Assembly (NCBI GenBank): GCA_030704615.1
Contig: CM060733.1
Span: forward strand, 46,128,001-46,192,000
Length of the DNA: 64,000 nucleotides
Direction of reading: 5' to 3'
From: Takakia lepidozioides
Taxonomy: Eukaryota; Streptophyta; Takakiopsida; Takakiales; Takakiaceae
Part shown: positions 12,101-24,306 of the stretch, piece by piece
Layout of the letters: each line of letters begins with the position of its first letter
How positions within the stretch are numbered: the stretch's first letter is position 1
Made by a program: the position numbers and the translations under genes
Notes under the pieces: generated by a model
What the model was told of the DNA's origin: nothing
Databases searched by the model: none
The model's input: the letters and a program-made list of their open reading frames with translations, nothing else

Positions 12101-12607
12101 ACTGATGCTAACCCTCCCGGAGCTGGTTGTGGGGTTGGACAAACTCAGTTCCCGATTCCTGTTGGCCTTAGGGAGGTCAATGCCAATCCAGTTACAGAGT
12201 TTTCAAGGGCAGGCATTGACACGTATTGAAAAGCATAACATCAAGTCCAGAACTGTATCTCGAATCGCTCAAATAGTTTCACACAGATTGGTTTTGCAAG
12301 ACCGCAGATGGGCCCACTGCCAGCTAAAGTTGCCTTCCACAGTCTTCAGGTTGTGGTACTGGAATGTATGCCCTTCTGGTACCTTTTGTAGGCCTTATTT
12401 GGTTGATTACGCGTGCTGTGATTCTCCTGCAATACAATGGGGATGTAACATGGATATCTTGTGCATGCAGTCTGTATGGGGGTCTAACTTGTTATGGGGC
12501 TATTGAATGGGAATTCTGTGTGCAGACTGAACATGCCACTAGGGAACCAAAGAAGAGGAGATTTGTATCGCCTCATCGATGTAGCCCGAGGCAGTAGTCA
12601 TCGTTGA
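327..12607 (+). CDS. Omega-amidase (nitrilase superfamily, NIT2/NLP1 type), 9 visible exons, 5' end missing
   Basis: Carbon-nitrogen hydrolase that deamidates 2-oxoglutaramate and 2-oxosuccinamate. I read exons 327-443, 866-1090, 1514-1607, 1840-1914, 2098-2176, 2770-2785, 3148-3228, 3663-3745 and 12526-12607. All junctions are GT-AG and in phase, giving 852 nt (283 residues plus stop). The nitrilase triad is visible: Glu opening exon 2 (after LLP), Lys in KHRK, and Cys in GICYDIRF. The last exon encodes [19 protein letters not shown], the family's conserved C terminus, and completes a codon split across the 8,780-bp intron 3746-12525. That intron carries two antisense LINE copies, so a model stopping near 3745 would lose the end of the protein. 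Exon 6 is only 16 nt. The first visible exon begins inside the conserved domain (YKIAACQ); an upstream exon with the start codon and any transit peptide is outside the window or unrecognised in 1-326. Family identity is by motif and order, recalled without a search. Confidence 0.9.
2200..2475 (+). mobile_element. LINE 3'-end fragment in an omega-amidase intron
   Basis: This intronic stretch translates to a diverged version of the C-terminal tail of the LINE protein found at 7302-8072 (shared EPKA..LLR, THTQQIDA.VK.FLE pattern). It then enters the family's 3' tail (TGGGGTCTATGGCCACAAGG) and ends in a CTCTCT-rich stretch. It is a 5'-truncated copy in the same orientation as the host gene, more diverged than the copies in the last intron and so presumably older. 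Confidence 0.75.
3971..6078 (-). mobile_element. LINE copy 2, 5'-truncated, defective
   Basis: The minus strand encodes the reverse transcriptase from about its N-terminal third onward ([44 protein letters not shown]). A CCHC-like zinc knuckle follows ([18 protein letters not shown]), then a conserved C-terminal tail. The reading frame is broken in several places. The break in the RT between the AYD and [10 protein letters not shown] blocks, and the break before the zinc-knuckle ORF, are also in copy 1. Extra single-base losses, for example near 4880 and 5290, are found only here. The 5' end is cut near 6078, where the match to copy 1 (at 9396) stops and a GA run begins. The 3' end lies to the left at the family tail ending in GAGAGAG. 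Confidence 0.88.
6083..6123. repeat. (GA)n microsatellite at a LINE junction
   Basis: An uninterrupted GA run of about 40 bp sits exactly between the 5' truncation point of LINE copy 2 and the first extra LINE 3'-tail unit. The LINE tails themselves end in GAGAGAG, so the run may be an expanded LINE tail or the original target. Confidence 0.9.
6124..7294 (-). repeat. Tandem array of LINE 3' ends with a 432-bp higher-order unit
   Basis: The marker ATTGTACTCATAAGACG recurs at about 6124, 6431, 6593, 6863, 7025 and 7295. The spacings are about 307, 162, 270, 162 and 270 bp. Each unit is a differently truncated LINE 3' end finishing in the GAGAGAG tail. The 162+270 pair is repeated almost base for base (6431-6862 and 6863-7294), so a 432-bp higher-order unit was itself duplicated after the truncated units had formed. 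Confidence 0.9.
7302..11017 (-). pseudogene. LINE ORF2: endonuclease, reverse transcriptase, zinc knuckle; frame-broken
   Basis: Minus-strand segments in order are 11017-10589 (endonuclease N-terminus, LATFNFSGL and QETWE), 10539-10222 ([13 protein letters not shown]), 10237-9812 (endonuclease C-terminus with GTSDHFLVW), 9787-8777 (RT fingers and palm start), 8912-8115 (RT palm with FADD, and thumb) and 8072-7302 (CPLCG...HCPGF zinc knuckle and tail). The endonuclease residues expected for the family (QE near the N-terminus, GDFN, SDH) are all present. At least three frame changes or stops separate the segments, so no single protein can be read. Two of these breaks are shared with copy 2, so either both derive from an already broken parent or one was copied from the other as DNA. 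Confidence 0.85.
10964..11330 (-). repeat. 141-bp tandem repeat between LINE ORF1 and ORF2
   Basis: Two full copies (about 10964-11104 and 11105-11245) and a partial third (11246-11330) share TTGTGTAGACTTTGAG and GGTAAACCATTCAGAGTACC. The spacing is 141 bp both times. The array sits in the inter-ORF part of LINE copy 1; the partial copy runs into the ORF1 remnant, so the repeat probably arose by duplication of the ORF1/ORF2 junction. Confidence 0.88.
11300..11698 (-). pseudogene. LINE ORF1 (gag-like) remnant
   Basis: An open segment of 132 codons lies just upstream of the LINE endonuclease. It ends with a [12 protein letters not shown]-like stretch, which resembles the C-terminal end of plant LINE ORF1 proteins. 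Upstream in-frame stops on the minus strand prevent a full ORF1. Assignment rests on position and that short motif, so it is tentative. Confidence 0.5.
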
Positions 12608-14168
12608 TCCCCTCCTATCTTTCTTTAAGGAGAGACTTCATGGAAGCCTTTAGCTTGTTCTCGGTCTTGAACGAGTATGGTAGACTTCAGTGGATTTAAA
12701 AGGTGCTGTCATGGTAAGATGGAGATTTGTGCCCTGTTAATTGGAGCACCCCCAAGTGTAAATCCTGGGATGGAGATTCATCGATGAATCATGAAACTCT
12801 TAAATAAATCACTGGTATTATGTTGGGCACATGTTTGAATACCAGATTGAACTACCTTTGAAAGGTAAAGTTCTGTCGCACAATCTTCAGCATTTTGGGG
12901 ATTGAGCATCTGTGGTTACCCAGAAGCTTAGTTAATGGTTGCAAACACTTGTGACAGCTTTTTTGAAGTATCCCTTACACGTAAAAGTGCGTAGTGATGT
13001 GATTGGGAAACTATGAATGCTGCGGGCATCCTGTACAGTATGTTTTGAGTTGTGAGCATCTAGAAGAATGCTGCGTAATGTCTTGGAATTATGATGTTGG
13101 TGTGCAAATGTGGATAGACACTAGACCTTCAGGATTCTCCATTTGTTGTCAGGACTCACCTGTCAGTCATTGGTGTCGAAAATTTAAAACCCAAGTATAG
13201 AAGTTTGCTCAAGCATCTTAAGGAATCGGTAGTTCTCATTTTACTTAAGACCCACCAAGCAAGCTCCCAAGGCCTCATGGGACACCACCATGTAAAGGCT
13301 ATTATCTTACTTTGTGGGGAGGAAGGAATCCCCAGGAGTGGCTGCAAGTCTAGCTCATACACGTGTTTCTTGCAAGGCCATGTTCTCTTCCACCATCTCC
13401 TTCTGTTCTGTTTTTCCACGGTGGCAAAATGCCCCTCCAGAAACCACGGTACAAGTGAATCTTAGCAAGAGAATTTCTCAGCCACTACACCTATGCAGGC
13501 CTGGAGCATGCAAGCTGGGTGGAAAATGCATTTGGACTCGCAACGTCCTCTGTACATAACCAGGTACAATCTGAGTACAATCTGAGTATAATCTGAAGCT
13601 CCCACTCGTATGATAGTGATAGACCAGTAAGCCCTGGGGTTGATATTTAATTTTGTGGCATGTGAAGAGAATCAAGATTTTTGGCGCATGATGAGTAAGC
13701 ATGTAATGTGTTACTACAAATGTTTGTTGTCATGCATGGAAACCTGGACTTGTGGACGAGTGGCACATGAGCGAGCTCATTAAGATCTGAATTCTTTACG
13801 GATCTGCAAGACGTAGACAGGCCACGCACGGATATGGAACCTGCATAGACCGTGGAAAGTGGCCAGGGAAATGAGTTAGTTGATCCAAGAACCATCTTCC
13901 AAGGGATCAGAAGTTGATGAACGTGATGATTGGATATGTATCCCACGACATCCTGGCCTGAGCTTGGTTGAGGTAAGGAAAGATGTGATGAAATGCGACA
14001 GACTGAGTAAGTACGGCCTACAATCTTTCATCATGAAGAAGAGAGTTACTCCGGCTGTCCAGAGGTACACGAAAACTAGCGCCTGCAATGTGGGAGAATG
14101 TGATCTACTACATGCAAGCAGAGGCAACAATGATCGAAACAATAATCTCAACTACATCAACTCCTTAC
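12608..14168. other. Intergenic, no gene recognised
   Basis: Between the omega-amidase stop and the carrier stop (convergent genes) I see only short open frames with no recognisable motif. Both 3' UTRs must lie here. Confidence 0.6.
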
Positions 14169-15932
14169 TTAACCGCCTCCAGAGTACGCCTTGCCGGCAG
14201 AAGAAGATGAGCTGTCAAAGCTTCGCTGAAGCTGGTCATAAATTGCCAACACTCCGGCTCCAGCAACAGCACGCAAAATGTTAGCACTGGCCCCCTTGAA
14301 CAAGGACTTGGCACCCTCCCTCTCAATGATTTGCTTGAATGCGTCCAGTGAGTTCTTATACTTCACCGGCTCTCCGGAGGTCATCATCATCCGACGTCGC
14401 ACAGTGTCAAATGGGTATGAGGCTAGACCAGCACCAATGGTAATCCCCCATCCAAGCAAGAAGGTGGCCACAAAGTTGTCCTATCATTTGCAACCCGAAA
14501 TTGCTCAATGAATAATGTGAGTTCGATCTTCCACTTACGCAAACAATCAGCAGCAAAGCAAACACAAGAAACAAACTATAGAGATCTCATGTTACAGACT
14601 AGATCGACCTCACAAATTCCAACGTGCCGTGCTGTGCAGCATCTAAAACTGTTTCTGACAATCTGTCACGTATGCAGCTCGACGGGAGCCATGATAGATC
14701 TACATTTCCGGATGACAAAGTTCAAGGGCTGACGCACTCACCTGAAGAGGTCCAACTAAGACAACAGGCTTGAGAGAGTCGTACAACCCGAAGTACAGAC
14801 CCCGGTACACAATGATGCCCACACAGGAGATGCCAAACCCTCGATAGACACCGACAATCCCGTCAGTAGCAATAGTCTTCTTGTAGACATCAAGCATACC
14901 TTTGAATTGGTGTTCACCACCTGCATCTGCTGCCAGTCTTGTACGCGCATAGTCAAGAGGATATACAAAAAGAAGAGACGTAGCACCAGCGGCACCACCG
15001 GAAGCCAGATTTCCGGCAAACCACTTCAAATACCCATCCCTTTCCTTACTGTAACCGAAGAGACGCTTGAAGTAATCCTTGAATGCAAAGTTCAAAGCCT
15101 GCAGGCAGTTTGCAAACACCAGTCGATATCCAGACTCAAATCGAAGGTTCCTCGACCATGATAGCAGAATTCTTCAGTGGATACAAGTGCAACCAGTGTA
15201 ACAGAATCGACCATCTGGAAAGAAAATTCTCAAAGTTCTCCAGGGGCCAGCAGACCAAGTTGACATTTCTAGGAAGTCTCTAGATAATGAATTCTAAAAA
15301 CCTCGGAGATGTCTTGGGAATAGCTGATGATGACTTAGATCTGAGACTCTTCTCGGACAACATTTGCAGCTTCTTCATACCTGAGTTGGGAAGTACCGGA
15401 GGACATTTGCAAGATTGCCACGCCACAAAGAGAGCACACCCTCTTCCCGGATGGTTCGTTTGAAACAATCAGAAATGCCTTTGTAGGGCTCCTTAAGACG
15501 ACCTTGTTTGAGCATCTCATCTTGGTTCTGGATTAGAATTTTGACACGCTCGATAGGTGCTGCTGCCGTCTTTGACACAGCTGCGGCAACACCCCCCGTG
15601 AGAAAATCTCTCATGAACGTTGAGGCACCCTTTTCAGCTGGTGCAGCGACGAAAATCGGGGAGTCTAAGCAGATCTTTGAGGCAAAGTTCTGCCCTCCCG
15701 TAAAATCTGTGGGACGATCGGTGGTATGGAAACCAGCAGGCTTAGGAAAAACTCGAAACCTAGCTGGAGAAGAGATGATGAAGGCTCCATTCAGATTTTC
15801 CTTATGAGCGTGATAAAACTGTGACCCGTGTGGAGATAACTTTGATCCCAAATATGAAAGCTTGAATTGCAATAAGGTGGTAGCCGCACTCTCTCCACCA
15901 TCTTGGAGAGATTCCACGCAAATCTCGACCAT
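14169..15932 (-). CDS. Mitochondrial ADP/ATP carrier
   Basis: Exchanges cytosolic ADP for matrix ATP across the mitochondrial inner membrane. Three exons on the minus strand: 15932-15381, 15098-14742 and 14480-14169. All junctions are GT-AG in phase 0, giving 406 residues. The diagnostic RRRMMM hexapeptide of ADP/ATP carriers is in exon 3. The three mitochondrial-carrier repeats are visible through [19 protein letters not shown] and [10 protein letters not shown]. The domain opens with [19 protein letters not shown], close to the Arabidopsis AAC pattern. The first about 105 residues form a plant-type N-terminal extension, rich in Ser and basic residues, that is usually cleaved. The start is the first in-frame Met of the exon; a start in an upstream exon cannot be excluded. 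Sequence is intact. Confidence 0.95.
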
Positions 15933-16045
15933 CGCAATGAGGTGCCCAGATGGAGTGCAGCAAGCAGATTAAACATATATATAATTTCTGTGTGCGGAAG
16001 ACAGTAGATCATGCACTTGCAGGTGATTTCAGAATCTCATGCAAT

Positions 16046-16310
16046 CCTCAAGTGAGCAGAGATGGTAGCCCTGGGCAGCCTCTCTTCAGACACGGAATAT
16101 TCCACGGGCCGGTTCTGGGAGCTCCCTTGGTTTAATAGTGCTCAGAACCTTCGTTAGTGAGATAACCAGTTTTGATATCCTCAAGTGAGCAGAGATGGTA
16201 GGGGCAGCCTCTTTTGGGACACGGAATGTTCCAGAGGGCCCGTTCTGGAAGCTCCCTTGGTTTAGTAGTGCTCCTGAAGATCCTTCGTTAGTGAGTCAAC
16301 CAGTTTTGTA
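16046..16310. repeat. 133-bp tandem duplication
   Basis: CCTCAAGTGAGCAGAGATGG begins at 16046 and again at 16179, and both copies run through CTCCCTTGGTTTA and CCTTCGTTAGTGAG. The copies differ by small indels. It lies between the ADP/ATP carrier 5' end and the peroxidase pseudogene and encodes nothing recognisable. Confidence 0.88.
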
Positions 16311-16438
16311 AGCTACCAATGTGAGAGGGCAACCGACTCCACGCTCTCCATGTTCAGCTTCTTACATGACACTTGGCGACTTTGTTCTAAGCCTCCCCCG
16401 TTTGGAGTTCTGACACATAGCAGCTACCACGATCCGAG

Positions 16439-18588
<2,150 letters not shown>

Positions 18589-21265
18589 GTACTTTCACCT
18601 GCGGGGTAGTGAAGTAGGAACTGGGTCCACATGTTGAACAAGAATACTACCACCACCACACAGGATTTGTTGATTCCACAGACTACTAGACTACCGACAA
18701 TGGAAGGACGCTAGAGAGTATCAGGTTTGAAGATGATGTATCGTGGTTATAGACTCATCCGCAGATTTGAGAAGTATGACGCTGACATTGACCGCTTCCA
18801 GAATGTGACAATGATACTAACATGGCAAGTATTGACTCTATTCTCCAAGTGTCAAACATGCTGGCTCGCTGCGCAGGGAGCGGCAGATTGATGTGCCAGA
18901 CACGCGTTGCAGATATGTTTAGTTACACTCTCTCGACACTGTGGCAACGTCCTTGTAGCCTGCTGTCCACACGTAACCGCCTTCCACTGTGGAGGCAGGC
19001 CCAAGACGTGCAGGAGAGACAAGGTGGCCACAAAACAAGAGAAATTCGGCACAATCTTTCAGTAGGTATGCCACCTACAAATCGTCCTCTCGCCTACATT
19101 GCTGTCAGTCTCTGACTCCTTGTAAACTGCAGTCCTTGCAGTCAGGGAGGTGGATTCGTGGATTCAAGCAGACTAGGTCACTGGCCTTTCTCTACTCAGG
19201 CACGAGCTACCTCCAAAGATTCATCCCTTGCACTGGACTGTGCTTATCTCGTCCTCGGGAAGAAGAATGTACCTACTGTTTTGGAGAAGTCCCTGAGCTA
19301 TCCGCTTGTCTCTCTTTCAATGATACTACTGTCATGCCTTGACATTCGTCATGTCAATCCATTGGTCTTGGTTTCCTCTGGAAGAAGGGCCCTTATTCTC
19401 AATGGGCACTGTAACATTGTATTGCTCAACTCTGGCTTCATTTCTCGGAGTGCCATGCTAATAAGAAGTACAGAGGACTGACTGTGCTTATCTCGTCCTC
19501 GGGAAGAAGAATGTACCTACTGTTTTGGAGAAGTCCCTGAGCTATCCGCTTGTCTCTCTTTCAATGATACTACTGTCATGCCTTGACATTCGTCATGTCA
19601 ATCCATTGGTCTTGGTTTCCTTTGGAAGAAGGGTCCTTATTCTCAATGGGCACTGTAACATTGTATTGCTCAACTCTGGCTTCATTTCTCGGAGTGCCAT
19701 GCTAATAAGAAGTACAGAGGACTGAAAGCTAACATGTTCCCAGAGTGGAAATGAACACAGCAGGTGTTACCTTATCATTCCTGTCAACCGCACTTAACCA
19801 CATTGACTACAATGGTACCATATGAGCAACAACATGATTGATTGCGCAAGGCCTCGTTTCAGGTCACTGCACTACTCAAACCAAAGATCAAAGCAAAATC
19901 TGGGATGGCAACAAAGTCTGAGCATGAATGAGCATTTCTTCTTGGGCCTGGCCTATACAATGTTGATCATGACAGTTCCAAACTAAAATAGAAACAAAAT
20001 GTCAGACACTACACTCGTACCTTCCTGCAGACCTGAGATGAGTTCTCTGGCATCTGTCTTCCCTTTTAGGTTTTGGAATCTAAAAACTCTTGGTGGTAAT
20101 GCTTTACTTTGAGCCGTGATATCAGTTCTCTGATATCTTTTTAAAGGACATAGGCATTCAATCAGGGCAAAAACTTGGATACCGGCAATCCACTGCAACA
20201 ATGATGCAGTTTACAGGACCACAAAAGAACTGGGCCCCCTAAACACTGAAGAGAAGGCCGTGCTCCAGGGTCTGAATCATGATGAGTCTGCACTTCCACA
20301 GGAGAACATCTTTAGCTGTAGTAATTTTCCTGTACTCCAATGAAATCACGACTTGCTGGGGATCAAATGTGCCCAGACAATCTGCCTCATTTATAGCACA
20401 AATTAATTTTGCAGAGAGGGTGACAAGGAGTTTGGATGGTTTCAGCAAGAGACGATAAGAGATCCCACAGACATACTATTGTGGAATCCATGCCCACTAT
20501 ACCACTCCCTAAGAGGCACTTGGGTTGCAGACGAAAAATCCCTAGCAGGATTCTCTCTTCCTGAGCTCCATAAGGGCAAAGACCCCAGTGGGCAGAGACC
20601 TCAAATTGGCTAATTTTGTCGTCAGCTGCTACCATACTTCAAACCTTATTTCCATTCTTCAGAAGATCCAGCACCCTTTTAATAAAACCCAGGTCTCAAA
20701 AGCATTTCCCCTTGATGCTGACTTAATGCTAAGCCACCTGTCGCAGTTTCTCTCCTGTGTTGAATAGAGGTGTCCAGTCCCACTTGCAGTCCAGTTCTTC
20801 TTTGTCTCAGAATATTACAAGAGATGGATCCAAGCCCTCCCGGACTTTCCAGCAGCTTTTCTTTGCCCTGCTCTGGTCGTAGATGATCATTGAAATTTCC
20901 TGGCTCTCAGCAATCACAGATGGAAGTGCTGGCTATACAGATATTGCACTTCTGTCACGCCATGCCCAAATGATGCCCAAATTTAAGAGGGATCCTGAGG
21001 TATGACAGATCCATTGGGCTAGCAGCAGGATCATTTACATGTCTCGGGGAGGGGTTTCTGCCAAGAATTGTAGCCTCTGTGAGATGTGTTTCCACTGCGT
21101 TTAGCTGGGTTCCCTGCTGATGTTTGGGCATACTGCACTGAACAATTGTGCTGATGAAACTCCAGTATGTTGGGACCCTGTGGTAGTATATGTCTGCGGG
21201 ACACACAAATTTGGAGAAAGCTGCTTTCACTATCATTTCTGTATGAACTAATGCTGAGATAATGT
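18589..21265. other. Intergenic, no gene recognised, contains a tandem duplication
   Basis: Short open frames occur on both strands, none with a recognisable domain or a consistent exon structure. The only clear structure is the 244-bp tandem duplication at 19237-19724. Confidence 0.55.
19237..19724. repeat. 244-bp near-identical tandem duplication
   Basis: The block beginning CTGTGCTTATCTCGTCCTCG at 19238 and ending AGTACAGAGGACTG is repeated immediately from 19481. I noticed only two differences (CCTCTGG/CCTTTGG and GGCCC/GGTCC), which indicates a very recent duplication. No coding function is evident. Confidence 0.93.
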
Positions 21266-23893
21266 CTACCATCGCCGGAAAGCCTCCCCAAGATAATGTT
21301 GCCTTACATATGAGTTCTGGTAAAGCTCATCAGGATTACCCGATGCCATGACCTGGCCATTATGCACCATATATGCACGCTCACAAATCCGTAATGTCTC
21401 ATTGACATTATGATCAGTAATGAGGATGCCCATGTCCTTTTCATCACAAAGGCGTCGCAGCTGTTTCTGGATCTCAGTTACCCCTATTGGATCCACCCCC
21501 GCAAAGGGTTCATCAACTAATAAGAGTTTAGGAGGGCCACCAGCACAGTTTGACGCCAGGGCTCGCGCAAGCTCTGTGCGTCGTCTCTCTCCCCCAGAGA
21601 GGGCTCTTCCCAATGTACTCTCCACATGCCGCAAGCCAAATTCTTCCAGCAGGTCGTTCGTCCGCTGCACATGTCGATCTCGTGCTACACCTGTCTCTTG
21701 TAGAATGAGCAGAATGTTGTTGCGTACAGAGAGCCCCCGAAATACACTAGCCTCCTGTATTGCACTAGGATATGATTAAATTCAGTGCAAGTATAACAAA
21801 ACAGAGACCACACAGAAAGCTAGCAACAAAGCAAGAAGCAGGACAGTAAGAGAAAGAAAGAAAGGAATGGACTCTATAGATTCGACATAAAGCCAAAGAG
21901 TTTATGGGATTTGAACACATAACAGAGAAACTCATTAAACATGGCTTGACATGGCATTGGTGTGAAGAGAAATGAAATGAAATGTACTTTATAACGTCTG
22001 CGGAAAGCTCAAAAGCTCATGGGACAAAATTGAAAAACAAGAGAGAGGAAACAAAATCAGAGCCAAAAACAGCAACTACTGCTCAAGGGATTGTCTAAGG
22101 TTGAAGGCCTAATGCAGGTAAGCTGCCAAGCATTTCTGATCCTCATAGTGGAAGACTTCAGTGAGAGATTGAGTTCCATGGAATAGACAGTGGAATCTCC
22201 CACGGATCTCATAATATAGAGGGCAATAAAAGAAGAAAGTTCTTCAGTTTCAATTTCCTGGTTGCGCCCGGTGCAAGCTGGGCATAGGCAGTCCTCCCGT
22301 TGCAGGTTTTCCCATCTGCATTTGGATGTGATTTCCACCCCTTCTGGATTTTCTGGCAATAGCAAAGCAATAGAGAGTCTATTGCGCTCAAAAAAACTTC
22401 ACACTCGAGCATACCAGGAGTGCTTGAAACCTGCTGTTTTGAGCCTAATAGATGTTGCGAGGGCTCTTGCCACGAGCCCTTGGGTGGAAGGGCTTGTAAC
22501 CTTTTAAGAAAGATTGTAAGCTGGAAGAGGGCCTCGGTTGAAGTGGCACACATGCAAACTCTGCACATAGGATGTGAGATGGAGTTGTGCTCTGGCACCA
22601 AGCATTGCTTGGAGAAAAGATGTCTGCAATGGTTCCAGATTTTTTTCCCACCAGGAAACTGGGACACCAGGTGCCCAGAACTCACAATCATACATGGCGG
22701 CTGGGGCGACAATGCTGTCAAATAGCCACTTTTTGGTTGGGGGGTGGTGCAGATGTATCTGTTTGCATTTGGCCTGAAGGCGGATGGAGGCAGCCTTGCC
22801 CTTCGTAATCTTTCCAGGGCAGTTGATGCAAACTGGAATATGGTAGAGTGGATAACCTGACCCAGGTAGTGGTATGATTTGACAATCTCAATTTCCAGTT
22901 GCTTGAAGATGAAGAGAGAGAGATCTCTTAATGAGTGGAGTGTCCTAAATTATCAGCTCATGAGATTCTACGAATATTAAATATAGACCACCAATACAGA
23001 GACACCGCTATGACATTTCAGGCAGAACATCCCCTAAGCTAAGCTGGATGTCCATCTGAGACATTTCAGGGTTTCAAGGAAGAGTAATATCAGAAGAAAC
23101 TGCTATTTGCATCAAGCCAAACTCATCCTTTCTGAGTGGATCTTTTAGAGAAGTGATCAACCAGTACACTTCTAAAGCACTGGGACCGAGGGCTTATACC
23201 TTTGAATGACATATATACAGTGTATACACCTCTCTGACACATTAGCTGCAAAGAAAAAGTAGGTTTGCAGTGGGGCGCAAACCTACTTTTTCTAGTACAG
23301 AGAGTTGATTTGACCCCTAAAACATCACTTATAGTAAAGAAGAGACTTAATCTGTTTGCAAGGATCCCGCGGGCCCCATATCAGTACCCACTATGTCAGC
23401 CATGGCGAGATTTAGAACTTCAGTATTACTTGTCTGGCGAATATGCAAAAATGCACAACAATGAAGCTCGGCCGGTTTGCAAAGAATGATGAAGAGCAAA
23501 GATTTCCCGTACCTGGGTTACGTAGCCAATGCCGAGGCGAGCACGACGCTGAAGAGAAAACTTGGTGATGTCCATGGTCCCAAGCATCACAGTACCTCCA
23601 CTGGGCAGCTCCCTGCCTACAATCATATTGAAGGTGGTGCTCTTGCCCGCTCCATTTGGTCCCAGCAGCCCCACCACTTCACCCTGTCGAATGCTGATCG
23701 TGATTCCATCCACCACGTGCCTCCCTCCATACACTTTGCTCACGGTTTCCAGGCGCAGTTCAACGCCCCCTTCTGTGGATTGAGGCACGCAACATACTGC
23801 CCACCTTTGCCTCCAATCCCTGCTAGATGTGCAAGGACTGTTTGATTTGGTTTGGTGAATCCTGGTGCGCAAGGACCCAGGTGATGAAATCAT
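21266..23893 (-). CDS. LptB-type ABC transporter ATPase, two exons, probably plastid
   Basis: ATP-binding subunit of the LptB (YhbG) family, which in Gram-negative bacteria powers lipopolysaccharide export. Exon 1 is 23893-23513 and exon 2 is 21754-21266; the intron is GT-AG in phase 0, giving 289 residues. Exon 1 carries Walker A (GPNGAGKSTT) and the Q-loop (IGYVTQ). Exon 2 starts EASVFRGLSV and carries the signature LSGGERRR, Walker B LLLVDEP, the LptB-typical FAGVDPI, and the H-loop ITDHN. The end, RQHYLGEAFRRW, also matches LptB. The first about 45 residues are Ser/Arg-rich and precede the ABC domain, so a plastid transit peptide is plausible. All ATPase motifs are intact. The intron contains an antisense LINE fragment. 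Substrate and membrane partner are unknown. Confidence 0.88.
22060..22780 (-). mobile_element. LINE reverse-transcriptase C-terminal fragment inside the LptB intron
   Basis: On the minus strand, overlapping frame-shifted segments read AAMYDCEFWAPGVPVSWW, then GARAQLHLTSYVQSL, then a Cys-rich CLCPACTGR. This order (YGCE.WG, ..FL..LG, then a zinc-knuckle-like stretch) is the thumb and C-terminus of plant LINE ORF2. It is badly degraded and is not the same family as the LINE at 3971-11760, as far as I can judge. Confidence 0.6.
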
Positions 23894-24049
23894 GCTGGCC
23901 TGCTCTGCTGCCCTTCTCTGTCCACCATGCTATGCCCACCAACCTTTGGTCTCAAAGTTATTAAAGTTTTAGACTAAAAATTTATTTTTAGTTCTTGAAC
24001 TGAAAGTTGTGAAGATGCATGCCGACCTAATTCTGAAGGAGGGAAGAAG

Positions 24050-24165
24050 ATGGCGGAGCTTGAGAATACGCCTCCCTCGTGTATGCTTCACGCCCATCCC
24101 AGGGTCCCACGCTCCATGTTCCCGCTGCGGCACTCCCATGTTCCCGTTGCATGCAACAATCCAGA
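24050..24165. repeat. Fragment of the foldback element found at 55854-56628
   Basis: TGTATGCTTCACGCCCATCC, then GGGTCCCACGCTCCATG and CGGCACTCCCATGTTCCC, match 55991-56060 in the left arm of the Mutator-like element. Only this internal piece is present; no termini are visible here. It lies just upstream of the RPA12 start. Confidence 0.75.
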
Positions 24166-24306
24166 CTCTCGATGGAAAAAAAGAAGCATGAATAGAAGTT
24201 CGAGGTATTTGAGAAAGTACTCTGCTTTTGCAGATATGCGACATTATCAACATGTTGTCCAGAAGAACAAGTGTCAGGCATCTGAAGTAAAAAGTAGAGA
24301 GCAGCG

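Noticed and set aside
20239-20635. Minus-strand frames resembling a degraded LINE C terminus
   Set aside because: Composition is suggestive but no motif could be aligned convincingly.
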